NCBI GenBank assembly: GCA_900319235.1
Contig: ONNR01000004.1
Location: forward strand, 62,001 to 126,000
Length of the DNA: 64,000 nt
Direction: 5' to 3'
Source: an uncultured Prevotellaceae bacterium
Lineage (GTDB): Bacteria > Bacteroidota > Bacteroidia > Bacteroidales > UBA3663
The first letter of the stretch is position 1; the number at the start of each line of letters is the position of its first letter. Below, piece by piece: positions 42,055 through 51,295 of this stretch. The notes below the pieces were generated by a model. It was given only the letters and a program-made list of their open reading frames with translations, searched no databases and was not told where the DNA came from. The position numbers were made by a program, and so were the translations under genes.

Positions 42055-42816
42055 GTGAAAAGATATATTTTAGCCCTAATAAGCCTTGTGCTCGTCTCTT
42101 TCGGCTACGGAAAGACCTATGCCCAACAGGACCTGCTGAACACAGCTGCTGCTGCCTACGACTCGGCACAGTATCAGCATGCCATTGAAGCATACGAGCA
42201 GATAGCCGTACAGTACGGTGTCAATCCTGAACTTTTCTACAATCTCGGCAACGCCTACTACAAGCAGAAGAACTATCCCAAGGCCATTCTCAACTACGAG
42301 CGCTGTCTGCTTTACGATCCTTCGAATGTAGATGCTAAGGAGAATGTCGAACTGGCTCGTCTGCAATGCGTCGATAAGATTGAGTCAATCGAGCCCATGT
42401 TCTTCGTTACGTGGGGCAATAACGTTCGTGACAGTTTCTCGTGCGATACTTGGGGTATTTTTGCCATTATCTTCTTCCTGCTTTTTATTGCAGGCTGTGG
42501 CATTTACTTTTTCTCCCATCGTACCAGCCGTCGCAAACTTGGATTCTATGGTGCTTTGCTGTCCATCATTCTTTGTCTCGTCAGTATTCACTATGCAGTT
42601 GCACAGCGTGATCATATACAACTGCGTGACTATGCCATCGTGATGACTCCTTCGGTAATCGTACGTGCTTCACCTGCTGACAGTGGTACACAGTTGTTTA
42701 CCATTCACGAAGGCCTGAAGGTGCGAGTTCGCAGCACACTTTCAGGATGGTCGGAGATCGAACTTACTGACGGTCAGGTCGGCTGGATGCCCAGCGAAGG
42801 ACTGGAAGTGATCTGA
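42055..42816 (+). CDS. batE: BatE, TPR/SH3 aerotolerance protein
   Basis: A 253-residue membrane protein with signal segment (KRYILALISLVLVSFGYG), TPR repeats (FYNLGNAYYKQKNYPKAILNYER), two membrane helices (about 137-156 and 165-182) and a C-terminal bacterial SH3-like domain (VIVRASPADSGTQLFTIHEG...GWMPSEGLEVI). This is the BatE layout. The GTG at 42055 is chosen: it begins the signal segment and follows the AATTGTT tract; a TTG at 42046 lies inside the tract. Last gene of the operon; a 20-bp perfect hairpin follows at 42840. Confidence 0.88.
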   Translation: MKRYILALISLVLVSFGYGKTYAQQDLLNTAAAAYDSAQYQHAIEAYEQIAVQYGVNPELFYNLGNAYYKQKNYPKAILNYERCLLYDPSNVDAKENVELARLQCVDKIESIEPMFFVTWGNNVRDSFSCDTWGIFAIIFFLLFIAGCGIYFFSHRTSRRKLGFYGALLSIILCLVSIHYAVAQRDHIQLRDYAIVMTPSVIVRASPADSGTQLFTIHEGLKVRVRSTLSGWSEIELTDGQVGWMPSEGLEVI

Positions 42817-42839
42817 TTTCGAACAACGATAACCTGTTT

Positions 42840-42889
42840 ACAATAGCAGCATACAGATTCTGTACACCAAATCTGTATGCTGCTATTGT
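42840..42889. terminator. 20-bp perfect hairpin between batE and tolC
   Basis: Arms 42840-42859 and 42870-42889 are perfectly complementary, 10-nt loop. It lies between convergent genes and merges with the first unit of array 2, whose CTGTATGCT forms part of the right arm. There is no clear T-run, so termination is likely but not proven. Confidence 0.7.
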
Positions 42890-43225
42890 AGTATATCGAT
42901 TTCATCTATCAAAACTGTATGCTGCGATGGGAGCATACAGATTTCATCTATCAAAACTGTATGCTGCGGTTGGAGCATATAGATTTCATCTGCCAAAACT
43001 GTATGCTGCGGTCGGAACATACAGATTTCATCTACCAAAACTGTATGCCGTGGTCGGAGCATACAGATTTCATCTGCCAAAACTGTATGCCACGGTCGGA
43101 GCATACAGATTTCATCTATCAAAACTGTATACAACAATCGGAGCATACAGATTCTATTATCCAAAACTGTATGCTCCGATCGAAGCATACAGAATTCGTA
43201 CACCAAAACTGTATGCTGCGACATA
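42873..43225. repeat. Hairpin tandem array 2: nine units, exact 42-bp period
   Basis: CTGTAT begins at 42873, 42915, 42957, 42999, 43041, 43083, 43125, 43167 and 43209, always 42 bp apart. A typical unit is a hairpin with stems CTGTATGCT and AGCATACAG (8-nt loop) followed by about 16 nt of ATTTCATCTAYCAAAA. Changes in the stems are few (one G-T pair and some mismatches). Since 42 is divisible by three the array is open in several frames on both strands with 14-residue repeats; these are not annotated as genes. Same size, unit number and layout as array 1 at 4.16 kb, but no sequence similarity. Confidence 0.92.
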
Positions 43226-43253
43226 AGGAAAGGTTTCCTTCTGCAAAACTGAT

Positions 43254-44600
43254 TTATTCACTGGCGCCCACGGCCTGTTTGTATTCGAGGACCTTATTCT
43301 GATAATCGGCGAAGGCATCGGTATAACTGTCGTGTACCTGCTGGCAAAGCAACTGGGCTTCGAGCAGGTCGGACATCTTGATTGTGCCGGCACGGTAATA
43401 GTCGCGATTCAGTCGGAGGTTCTCTTCGGCTTGCTCTATGCTGCGTTGTGTGATGTCGAGCTGTTGTCGAGCCTCGATGACGTTGTTCCAGGCATGCTGC
43501 ATTCTGATTTGCAGCAGTTCGGACTTGTCCTGTTGTTGGTCGAGAGCTTTCTGATATTCTATCCGCTTGCGCTTGATGGCATGCGAACCTCCCCACCAAT
43601 CGGAAATGGGGACGCTAACAGTCGCATAAACCATGGCGAAGGTACGGTCGTTTTCCATCAGATTGTGGTAGTTGTAGCCGGCTCCAACGGCAACGGAGGG
43701 CAGATTCTGACCTACGGCGATATTTCGTTGTAGCTTGGCTGCTTCGACCTGCTTGTCGAGCAATTGGTATTCGGCAGTCCCCAACAATGCCTGTTCGTGA
43801 TTCTCTTTTATGGGCAGCATGGCCACGTCATCGGTGTTGGGTATCAGGGAGAAGGCAGTGTCATGGAGGCCGCAATATTGTGCCAGCAATAGTCTGACAA
43901 GCGATAGACCGTTGTTCAGTTTCAATCTCTGGCTCTCCACCTCGTTCTGTCGTAGCTCCACTTGCAGCAGGTCGTTGCGCATGGCAAGACCGGCGCGGAC
44001 GGCCACATCGACATCCTTGTGAATATCATTGAGCATAGCCTCGACGGCACCAATGGTTTTCAGTTTCTCCTGAAGAGATATTATCTGCCAGAAATATTGT
44101 TGTGTGGTCAGTTCCATTTCATTCTCGGTGAGTTGCATCTGAAGGTTGGCCACTTCCTCGCCGACTTTTGCGAGGCGGTTGCCATTGACGATCTGCCCAC
44201 CGGCGAATATGGGTTGCGTGGCATTGACGCCGGCGATGGTGCCGTTCTTCATCATCGACATGCTGATTGGATTGCTCAGTGCAGCCAAGGCTTCAACGGG
44301 GAAAACAGTGGCCAAAGTGGCTCCCAATTCCGGTGTAATCATTTCGGCAGGGTTAACGTCCATCTTGGCCATCCCCTTGTCGGCGTTGAACCATGCACCT
44401 ATCCCGCTGATGGAGGGAAAGAACTTCGTGAATGCCTCTTTGCGTTGCTGTCGTGCGGCTTCGAGGTCATATTGTGCATCGCGCAGAGCGATGTTGTTCT
44501 GACGGGCAGAGTCGAGCATCTGCTCCAAAGTATAGGTGGATTGGGCTTCGCAAAAGGTAATGGCTGTGAGCCCGGCAAAAAGTGCTAAAAACTTCTTCAT
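43254..44600 (-). CDS. TolC-family outer membrane efflux protein
   Basis: A 448-residue outer-membrane channel of the TolC family, last gene of a tripartite RND efflux operon. The signal peptide is MKKFLALFAGLTAITFCEA. The mature protein is the usual duplicated long alpha-helical hairpin pattern with Gln/Glu/Ala-rich heptads (RDAQYDLEAARQQRKEAF and IEARQQLDITQRSIEQAEENL) and short beta-strand segments (AVGAGYNYHNL, FAMVYATVSVPI). Start at the ATG 44600, 8 nt after the pump gene stop; a longer frame lacks a signal. The 3' end faces array 2. Confidence 0.9.
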   Translation of the reverse strand: MKKFLALFAGLTAITFCEAQSTYTLEQMLDSARQNNIALRDAQYDLEAARQQRKEAFTKFFPSISGIGAWFNADKGMAKMDVNPAEMITPELGATLATVFPVEALAALSNPISMSMMKNGTIAGVNATQPIFAGGQIVNGNRLAKVGEEVANLQMQLTENEMELTTQQYFWQIISLQEKLKTIGAVEAMLNDIHKDVDVAVRAGLAMRNDLLQVELRQNEVESQRLKLNNGLSLVRLLLAQYCGLHDTAFSLIPNTDDVAMLPIKENHEQALLGTAEYQLLDKQVEAAKLQRNIAVGQNLPSVAVGAGYNYHNLMENDRTFAMVYATVSVPISDWWGGSHAIKRKRIEYQKALDQQQDKSELLQIRMQHAWNNVIEARQQLDITQRSIEQAEENLRLNRDYYRAGTIKMSDLLEAQLLCQQVHDSYTDAFADYQNKVLEYKQAVGASE

Positions 44601-44608
44601 GACAAGTA

Positions 44609-47600
44609 TTATTTTGTCGAAACTTTCCAATAAACCACAGGGAGCATGGTGACTACCATGATAAGCGAGCCTATACCACCTGCAAAGATGGTTACTCCAA
44701 CGGGCATCCAGAAGGAAGACTGGGCGATGATCATCGGCACCACGCCAACGGCAGTGGTAGCTGTTGTGAGGAAGATGGGCACCATACGGCGACGGCCCGC
44801 TTCGTAGGCAGCATTGCGAACGGCTTTGTTGTAATCACGGCGCCATGTTTCGTGTTCGGGATCCTCTCGAGCGGGTTCCGGATGACCAAGCGAATAAGAC
44901 TTGAGCAGGTCGATGGCATGTTCGAAGATGAGTATCTCGTTGCGCATGATTATTCCCATCAGCGTGATGAGGCCGAAGATGGAGGTGAGACCCAGGTCGC
45001 GATTCATCAGTCCCAAGCCAATGAGCGCACCTGGTATCATCAGTCCCAAGGCTGCCATACAGACTGTAGTAATACCATATTTCTTGAAATTGAAAAGCAG
45101 GAAGAAGAATACAATGATCAAGGCAATGACGATGCCACCGAAAATCTGCGGCAGGGCCTCATCTCCATATTCGATCTCACCGCCAACTTCCGAACGTACG
45201 CCTTGTGGTAGTGCTATCTCTTCTTGCATTACCTTTACCAGTTTCTTCTCGACGGGAGAAGTATATACACCGTTGGCAAATTGTGCCATGACGGTGATGC
45301 AACGTTCTCCACCACGATGTACGATGCGGCTTTCGCTCCACATTGGCTCAACTTTTGCTATCTGGCGAAGTGGAACGGTGGTGTTGCGGCTACCAATGCC
45401 CGCCGAGAGCATTGTGGTAGGTGACGATATGCCGAGGTTTTCGATATCGGAGTAGGTCATGTCGGCATTGTCCTTGACGACGATGGGTAACTCGTAGTCG
45501 CCTTCCCACATCTGTCCGACACGCAAGTCGCTCGACATGGAGCTGAGTGCAAGTTGTGCAGAACTACGCGTGATACCCAACTGCGCCGAAGCGACAGGGT
45601 CGAGTTCAACGTTGACGATGGGATGGGTAAGCAGATAATCGGTGTGAACCCATTCCAGTTCTGGCATCTGACGCATATGGTCCATCATCCGGTCTGCTGC
45701 CGTATGGAGCGAGTCAAGATTGCTGCCATAGAAGCGGTATTCCAATTCGTTGACCTCAAGGTAATCCAGCCGCTTGAATTTCACATAGGCACCAGGGAAG
45801 GCTTCGCTGAGTTGAGGCTGGTAATTTGCCAGCAAATCGAGGGTGGCCTTCTGACTCTTGGTATTGACGATGAACTGGGCATAGTTGGGACCTGCCATTT
45901 GAGGAGCGTAGGCATCCATGAAACGGGGCGAAGCGCAACCAATGAAGCCCGTAATGCTTGTGATGCGTGGATCTTGCTCCAGCTCATGACGTACGATACT
46001 AGCAATCGAGTCGGTCTCGGCTATGCCTTTGCCTTCGGGCAGGAAGATTTCGACGGCAAATTGATCACGATCGGCATAAGGGAAAAGACGCACTTTGAGT
46101 GATGGAATGATAGCTGTCGAAAGGGCAATGATGGCCAAACCTCCGCAGATGGTGATCCATGGATTGTGGAAGGTGAACTCGAGCACGTGGTTGTAGGTCT
46201 GTTGCACCCATTGTGTGATGGCATTTCCATCGGTTTTTACCTTGTCGGGGCGGATAATCTTCATCTCGAGGAACGGGATAACCGAGATGGCAAGGATGAG
46301 CGACACCATCAGGTTGATGGTAATGGTGATGGGGAAATCCACCAGACAATCATGGAAAATGCCCTTCATTGTAAATAGGAAGGGGTAGAAGATGGCGCAG
46401 ATGCAGATGGTGGCCAGCATCATCGGTATGAAGTATTGTTGGGCAGACCGAAGTGCTGCTTCGTAGGTTTTCAATCCTTTGCCGAGATACTCCAAGTAGC
46501 CATCGATGACAACGATGCTGTTGTCGACAATCATTCCCAGCACTACAATCAGCGCGGCCAGTGTTACGATGTTGAGCTCAATACCCATCATATACATAAT
46601 TGCCACCGATACGAAAGTACTGAGAGGGATAGTGACAGCTGCAACGATTGCTGACCTGAGTGGGAAGAGCACCATCATGACCAGAATGATGACGAGCATC
46701 GAGATGAGCAGGTCGCGAAGGAACGACGTAACGCTCTCGCGTACAACTTTCGGCTTGTCAGCTATGCGAGTAACGGTTACGTCGTCAGGTAGTACTTCTT
46801 GACGGAAAGTATCGAGTACACGATCGACGTCTTCGCCATACTGCACCACATTGAAGCCTGGCGACATCTCCATCGACAGCAGAACGCACGGATGTCCATC
46901 CTGTTCGATGCGGCTTGCCAAAGGGTCATACTCCCTGACAACGCGGGCTATGTCGCGCACCCTGACAACCTTTCCACTGGCTGCATCGCTGTAGATAATC
47001 TGGTTGGCTAATGCGTTCTCGCTGTTCTCCATCGCCTCGATGTGGATGGGGATCTGCTGGTCTTTGTCGCTGATGCTACCGCTCATGGTGGTGATGCCCT
47101 GGGCTTGGAGACGCGAGAAGAGCATCTGCTGACCGATACCATAGGCTTGCAGACGCTGTCGGTCGATGTAAAGACTGATCTGCTCCTTCTGTTCGCCGAA
47201 GAGTTTCACGTTGGCAACCGATGGGATACGGCGCAGCCGGTCACCGAGGTCATCACTGTATTGTTTCAGTTCTCGGTAACTGCGTTGTGGGCTCTCGATG
47301 GCGATAAGCAAGGCCGATGTGTTACCAAACTCATCGTTGGTGATGACAGCCAGCACGCCTTGTGGCAACTGTGACTTGAAGGCATTAAGTCCGTGCTTGA
47401 TCTTCGACCATACTTCATCCTTGTTGTTTACATCGTCGTTAAGGCGCACCATGACGATGCACATTCCGTTCTGTGAAGTCGTGGTTGTCTTTTCTCGATA
47501 CACTTCGCCATAAGTGAAGAGGTAACGTTCAAGGGGGCGAGCCACCTGCTCTTCGACTTCCTCGCTGGTTGCTCCTGGATAGACGGCAATCACCACACCT

Positions 47601-47743
47601 TGGCGGATGGTAGCGTGCGGGAACTCGTCCTTAGGCATCTGCTTCATGCCGTATATGCCCAGGATGAACAGCAGCGACACGATAAGCAGAGAGATGGAGT
47701 AGTGACGCAATGGCCAACTCATCCAAGACATTTTATCTCTCAT
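44609..47743 (-). CDS. RND efflux pump permease
   Basis: A 1044-residue inner-membrane transporter of the RND superfamily. Two repeats of six membrane helices with large periplasmic loops are visible. The helix-4 motif is GMIVDNSIVVIDGYLEY: the first Asp of the AcrB pair is kept and the second is Asn. The helix-10 Lys of AcrB is Arg here (GIIMRNEILIFEH). This variation is common in the Bacteroidota HAE-type branch and still allows proton relay. Substrates (drugs, bile acids, metals) cannot be told. Start at the ATG 47743, one nt after the adaptor gene, so translation is coupled. Confidence 0.9.
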   Translation of the reverse strand: MRDKMSWMSWPLRHYSISLLIVSLLFILGIYGMKQMPKDEFPHATIRQGVVIAVYPGATSEEVEEQVARPLERYLFTYGEVYREKTTTTSQNGMCIVMVRLNDDVNNKDEVWSKIKHGLNAFKSQLPQGVLAVITNDEFGNTSALLIAIESPQRSYRELKQYSDDLGDRLRRIPSVANVKLFGEQKEQISLYIDRQRLQAYGIGQQMLFSRLQAQGITTMSGSISDKDQQIPIHIEAMENSENALANQIIYSDAASGKVVRVRDIARVVREYDPLASRIEQDGHPCVLLSMEMSPGFNVVQYGEDVDRVLDTFRQEVLPDDVTVTRIADKPKVVRESVTSFLRDLLISMLVIILVMMVLFPLRSAIVAAVTIPLSTFVSVAIMYMMGIELNIVTLAALIVVLGMIVDNSIVVIDGYLEYLGKGLKTYEAALRSAQQYFIPMMLATICICAIFYPFLFTMKGIFHDCLVDFPITITINLMVSLILAISVIPFLEMKIIRPDKVKTDGNAITQWVQQTYNHVLEFTFHNPWITICGGLAIIALSTAIIPSLKVRLFPYADRDQFAVEIFLPEGKGIAETDSIASIVRHELEQDPRITSITGFIGCASPRFMDAYAPQMAGPNYAQFIVNTKSQKATLDLLANYQPQLSEAFPGAYVKFKRLDYLEVNELEYRFYGSNLDSLHTAADRMMDHMRQMPELEWVHTDYLLTHPIVNVELDPVASAQLGITRSSAQLALSSMSSDLRVGQMWEGDYELPIVVKDNADMTYSDIENLGISSPTTMLSAGIGSRNTTVPLRQIAKVEPMWSESRIVHRGGERCITVMAQFANGVYTSPVEKKLVKVMQEEIALPQGVRSEVGGEIEYGDEALPQIFGGIVIALIIVFFFLLFNFKKYGITTVCMAALGLMIPGALIGLGLMNRDLGLTSIFGLITLMGIIMRNEILIFEHAIDLLKSYSLGHPEPAREDPEHETWRRDYNKAVRNAAYEAGRRRMVPIFLTTATTAVGVVPMIIAQSSFWMPVGVTIFAGGIGSLIMVVTMLPVVYWKVSTK

Positions 47744-47744
47744 T

Positions 47745-48770
47745 TCAGTAGATGACTTTATTACCTTCGCTCAGTTTCTGATATCCCTCGGTGACAACCC
47801 GTTGCCCAGCGCTGATGCCGGATGTGATGGCAATGCGGTTGCCGCTCATCTGTCCGATGCCAACGGCTTGGCGATGAGCAGTACTGTCGTTGGCAATAGT
47901 CCATACGAACAAGGTCCCGTCAGCAGGCTTCTGTATGCACGTCACGGGCAGTGTCGGTAGGGTTACGATATCCTCCTTCGGCGAAAAGGCGACATTGGCC
48001 ACCATGCCAGGAAGGAGTCTTCGGTCAGGATTCGGCACGTTGATGCGGATGTCGTAGGTGTGGGTCAATGGGTCGGCCTGAACACCCTTTTCAATACGGC
48101 CGCCTGCGACTTCCTTGTCTGCGGCTGCTACTGTTACTGTCGTAGCTGTAGTCGGTTCGATATTGTTTATCTCGGCTTCTGGTATCGAGACCTTCACTTT
48201 TACGCTGCTTACGTCGAGCAAGGTAACGACAGCCTGCGAGGGCAGTGCAGTCTCACCGGCTTTGACGTGACGTGTTCCTACAACACCGCTTACAGGAGCT
48301 AGTAGCCGACAATCGGCAAGGTTCTTCTTGGCTGCTTCCTGCTGGGCGCGGGCTTGTGCCACTTTGCTCTGCACTTCGACCCATTGCTGTTCGGGCAAGG
48401 AACCAGCATCGTGCAGAATAGTCATGCGTTGCAGTGCATCTTCGGCCTGCATCACTGCGGCCTCGGAAGCTGCCAACGTGTTGCGAGCCTGGGTGTCGTC
48501 CATCTCAGCCAGGAGTTGACCTCGACCTACGGCCTGACCTTCACTGACCAAAACGCGGCGCACTACGCCCATTCCCGTAAAACTAACAGCTGTGGCTTCT
48601 CGTTCTTCCACAATACCCACAAAGTTCTGTCCTGATTCGTTCAAGCCAATGCTTACCACTTCAGTTTTAACGCGTGTCGGAAACTTTGTCTTAGCTTTCT
48701 GCTGATTACTACATCCGCTCATGATGGTAAGAGAGGCCATCAATAGAGCCATCGTTGTTATAGTTCTCAT
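47745..48770 (-). CDS. RND efflux periplasmic adaptor lipoprotein
   Basis: A 341-residue membrane-fusion (adaptor) protein. The lipobox is TIMSGC (Cys19), so it is anchored in the inner membrane. It shows the biotinyl-lipoyl-like halves (VLVSEGQAVGRGQLLAEMDD and CRLLAPVSGVVGTRHVKAGE), a short helical hairpin between them and a beta-barrel part with IRINVPNPDRRLLPGMVANV. It links the pump at 47743 to the TolC-family channel. It is preceded by a thioredoxin-like gene 23 nt upstream. Confidence 0.92.
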   Translation of the reverse strand: MRTITTMALLMASLTIMSGCSNQQKAKTKFPTRVKTEVVSIGLNESGQNFVGIVEEREATAVSFTGMGVVRRVLVSEGQAVGRGQLLAEMDDTQARNTLAASEAAVMQAEDALQRMTILHDAGSLPEQQWVEVQSKVAQARAQQEAAKKNLADCRLLAPVSGVVGTRHVKAGETALPSQAVVTLLDVSSVKVKVSIPEAEINNIEPTTATTVTVAAADKEVAGGRIEKGVQADPLTHTYDIRINVPNPDRRLLPGMVANVAFSPKEDIVTLPTLPVTCIQKPADGTLFVWTIANDSTAHRQAVGIGQMSGNRIAITSGISAGQRVVTEGYQKLSEGNKVIY

Positions 48771-48793
48771 CGTTTAACTTGAAAATATAAATC

Positions 48794-49291
48794 TTATAAT
48801 GTTGCTTGGGGTGTCCAGCAATTGAAGAATCGGAGTACTTTCTCTTGGTTGTAGCCGTTACCCTCTTCGAGGAAACTGGAATCCTGGGTATGGATCACCT
48901 TGCCGTTTTCGTCCAGCACGACGAAGACGGGGAATCCGAAACGAACGGGGTTGTTGAGTCGCTGCAACATGGCCTTGGTCAATTGTGCTTGGCCTTCATC
49001 ATCAACCTTGCGTGGATTGTAATTCACATGGATATAAATATAGTTTTGGTCAATGACTTGGCTTATTGTGCTGTCTCGGCTGATAAAGTCAGCGAAACGC
49101 AAGCACCACGGACACCAATTGCCACCTACCTGACAGATGACATTCTTATTTTCGGCCTTAGCCTTAGCCAAAGCCTGATCTATCTGCTCGATAGGGTTAA
49201 TATCCTCATTATAAACTTTCTTCAATGCCGTCTGTGCATTTAACAGGATGGCTGTGACGGCGAATAGTGCGATAAAGAGAGACCTTTTCAT
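48794..49291 (-). CDS. Thioredoxin-like periplasmic protein (CPWC)
   Basis: A 165-residue exported thioredoxin-fold protein: signal peptide 1-19 (MKRSLFIALFAVTAILLNA), redox motif WCPWC, in the context VICQVGGNWCPWCLRF, and the cis-Pro region FGFPVFVVLDENGKV. It resembles the DUF255/thioredoxin_7 type found in Bacteroidota periplasms. It is on the same strand as the efflux operon and ends 23 nt before the adaptor gene, so it may be its first gene. A functional link with efflux is not known. Confidence 0.87.
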   Translation of the reverse strand: MKRSLFIALFAVTAILLNAQTALKKVYNEDINPIEQIDQALAKAKAENKNVICQVGGNWCPWCLRFADFISRDSTISQVIDQNYIYIHVNYNPRKVDDEGQAQLTKAMLQRLNNPVRFGFPVFVVLDENGKVIHTQDSSFLEEGNGYNQEKVLRFFNCWTPQATL

Positions 49292-49363
49292 ATTTTATTA
49301 TGGTTTGTTTTTCCGTATTATTGTTTACTGTAGGGAACCTCGCATCTGATCTTTTATTTTATG

Positions 49364-50095
49364 TCATTGAAAGAGCATGAACACTGCATAGACCGCAAAA
49401 GCGAGCAAGGATGCCCAAAGCATGATGGTGATGGGAAGTGGGTTGACCGACTTATTCTGAGGAATACTGAAACGGTGGCAGAAACGTGTGTAGCAATAAT
49501 AACCGAGCCAACCACAAAGGATACCAAGGATGGTGCCACAAATGATATCGCCAAGAAAATGCACGCCCAGATAGATGCGCGAATAGCAGTTAAGCACGGC
49601 ATACAGCATCATTGCTGTGACCAAGGAACGCCGCTTGTAAAGGCAACTGACCCAGACTGCCAATCCAAAGCAATTGGCTGCATGCGACGACACGAAACCA
49701 TAGGCGCCGCCATGATAGTCGTTGACGAAATGCAACTGGTCCATGATGGAACCGTCGTGTGAAGGACGTGGTCGTTGCACGAGAGGCTTGATGATACCAG
49801 CGCTGATCTGGTCGGTGAAAGCGAAGATAAGGGCAGTGAAGAGGAGCAAAAGGATGAACTTCATCCACCTTTTCTGTTTTTGGCCATCGCTAGGTTGTAA
49901 CTCTCCATTTGGGCTGTAAGAAGACCATACCGTACGGAAGGAGTCCAAGAACATTACAAAGATGATGGTAATGTAGAGCGGTATCCATGATGGGATTTGG
50001 CTCAAAGTGTACCAGAAGGCATCCTGAAAGGTGCCTCCGTCGTAGTTGAGCCAAAGCATCAGCTCATGGTCTAAAGTGTTGAGGTTTTCGATCAT
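49364..50095 (-). CDS. PAP2-family membrane phosphatase
   Basis: A 243-residue inner-membrane phosphatase of the PAP2 (type 2 phosphatidic acid phosphatase) family. The three conserved motifs are KPLVQRPRP, GFVSSHAAN (the His as general acid) and SRIYLGVHFLGD (the His as nucleophile). Five or six membrane helices surround them. Likely substrates are lipid phosphates such as undecaprenyl diphosphate or lipid A phosphates; which one is not decidable. The gene lies upstream of the thioredoxin gene (72-nt gap) and downstream of the lytic transglycosylase gene; the spacer to the latter holds repeat copy B. Confidence 0.88.
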   Translation of the reverse strand: MIENLNTLDHELMLWLNYDGGTFQDAFWYTLSQIPSWIPLYITIIFVMFLDSFRTVWSSYSPNGELQPSDGQKQKRWMKFILLLLFTALIFAFTDQISAGIIKPLVQRPRPSHDGSIMDQLHFVNDYHGGAYGFVSSHAANCFGLAVWVSCLYKRRSLVTAMMLYAVLNCYSRIYLGVHFLGDIICGTILGILCGWLGYYCYTRFCHRFSIPQNKSVNPLPITIMLWASLLAFAVYAVFMLFQ

Positions 50096-50100
50096 TTATT

Positions 50101-50235
50101 GGGAGTTATTGGGAGTTAATGGAAGTTATCGGGAGTTAACGGACGATAGTATCGCCTGGTAAAAAATGGAGCCAATGAAACATTTGTCCGTTAACTCCAC
50201 GCGTTAGCGCTAACTCCCGCTAACCCCTGTTAATC
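50101..50235. repeat. Variable-arm palindromic element, copy B
   Basis: Left arm: units GGGAGTTAWT or GGGAGTTAAC at 50101, 50111, 50121 and 50131, each 10 bp apart. Core of 47 bp: 50142-50188, sharing with copy A the first 15 bases (one change) and the last 11. Right arm: TCCGTTAACTCC and further inverse units to about 50235. The arm unit differs from copy A (GGGAGTTAAC against GGGATATTAA), yet each copy's two arms match each other. Confidence 0.85.
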
Positions 50236-50245
50236 CTCCTATCAT

Positions 50246-51226
50246 TTACTTATCCACTACCCAGGCGGTGTCGTAGATGTCGAAAGGCTTATCAGCATCG
50301 TAATACATGTCCTCGGCTAAGGGGATGGCAATCTTGTAGGAAGCGGGACTTCCTTTGCGGAATGTGAGCTTGTCGCTGCGCAACCAAGGGTTGAACTCCT
50401 TGAGCTGGAAAAAGTTGATGCCCTGTTTCTGGGCAAAGACAGCTAGATCGGCAATGGAGGTCTTGACTGTGACCGTAGTGGTGCGTATGGGACGATAAAG
50501 TTGATCGCTATAAAGCACAAAACCATAGCGATAGGGGTCGCGGAACAATTCCTTGTAAGCCATGATGCGGAACATATAGCGCGAGGTCTCTTCGACAAGA
50601 AGCAGGTCCATCGGATCGCTGACTTTCTGTGCAGTGAGTTTATTCTTTAAACCAGCCATACCGCCATTGTATGAGGCGGCAACTGTCATCCAGTCGCCGA
50701 ATTTGGCATATGCATCCTTGAGGTAGCGACAGGCAGCGCGTGTGGCTTTTTCGGTGTTGTAGCGCTCATCAACTTCGTCGTTGACGATGAGGCCGTACTG
50801 ACGGGCAGTTTCAGGCATGAATTGCCAAAGGCCGCAGGCTCCAGCAGGACTCTTGGCTCGAGTCTGGAGGTTCGACTCGATGCAGCAGAGGTAGATGAAA
50901 TCGGCAGGAACGCCTTCCTCCTCAAGAATGGGGACGAGGATGGGGAAGAAACGGTTGGCACGTTTCAGTGTGAGGATGGAGGAGTTGTGGGTATAGCAGA
51001 CATTGGTCAATTCGCGTTCATAACGTTCATGGAGGTCATAACGACTCAGGTCGTAGGTCTTCCCGAAAATAGTCTGCTGGTTTTCGAAACGAGGCGTAGC
51101 CGAGAACTGCTGCATGATGGGTAGCTCGGGCTTTTCCTTGCGGCTGCGTGATGCAGCGAGGAAAACAAGGGCTGCAGCGAGCAAGACAACTGACGAGAAA
51201 GCGTAGATAATGTGGGATTTGGTCAT
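50246..51226 (-). CDS. Lytic transglycosylase (MltD/Slt type)
   Basis: A 326-residue exported murein hydrolase. An N-terminal membrane segment (IIYAFSSVVLLAAALVFLAA) anchors or exports it. The SLT-type catalytic domain has Glu in CCIESNLQTRAKSPAGACGLWQFMPETA and the later motifs AASYNGGMAGL and RYMFRIMAYKEL. The C-terminus contains a weak LysM-like stretch (INFFQLKEFNPWL). It cleaves the glycan strand of peptidoglycan to 1,6-anhydro products. It is on the same strand as, and separated by copy B from, the PAP2 gene. The CHU_C gene lies 69 nt upstream. Confidence 0.9.
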   Translation of the reverse strand: MTKSHIIYAFSSVVLLAAALVFLAASRSRKEKPELPIMQQFSATPRFENQQTIFGKTYDLSRYDLHERYERELTNVCYTHNSSILTLKRANRFFPILVPILEEEGVPADFIYLCCIESNLQTRAKSPAGACGLWQFMPETARQYGLIVNDEVDERYNTEKATRAACRYLKDAYAKFGDWMTVAASYNGGMAGLKNKLTAQKVSDPMDLLLVEETSRYMFRIMAYKELFRDPYRYGFVLYSDQLYRPIRTTTVTVKTSIADLAVFAQKQGINFFQLKEFNPWLRSDKLTFRKGSPASYKIAIPLAEDMYYDADKPFDIYDTAWVVDK

Positions 51227-51295
51227 TATTGTATTAAGAGGGATTTAGATATCTCGATATTACGTAATTACGGAATGACGTCAAAGGGGAGGACA

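Noticed and set aside
42883..43302. Repeat proteins on both strands across array 2
   Set aside because: A 42-bp period keeps any frame open; at least three overlapping frames give 14-residue repeats. The hairpin structure explains the sequence better.
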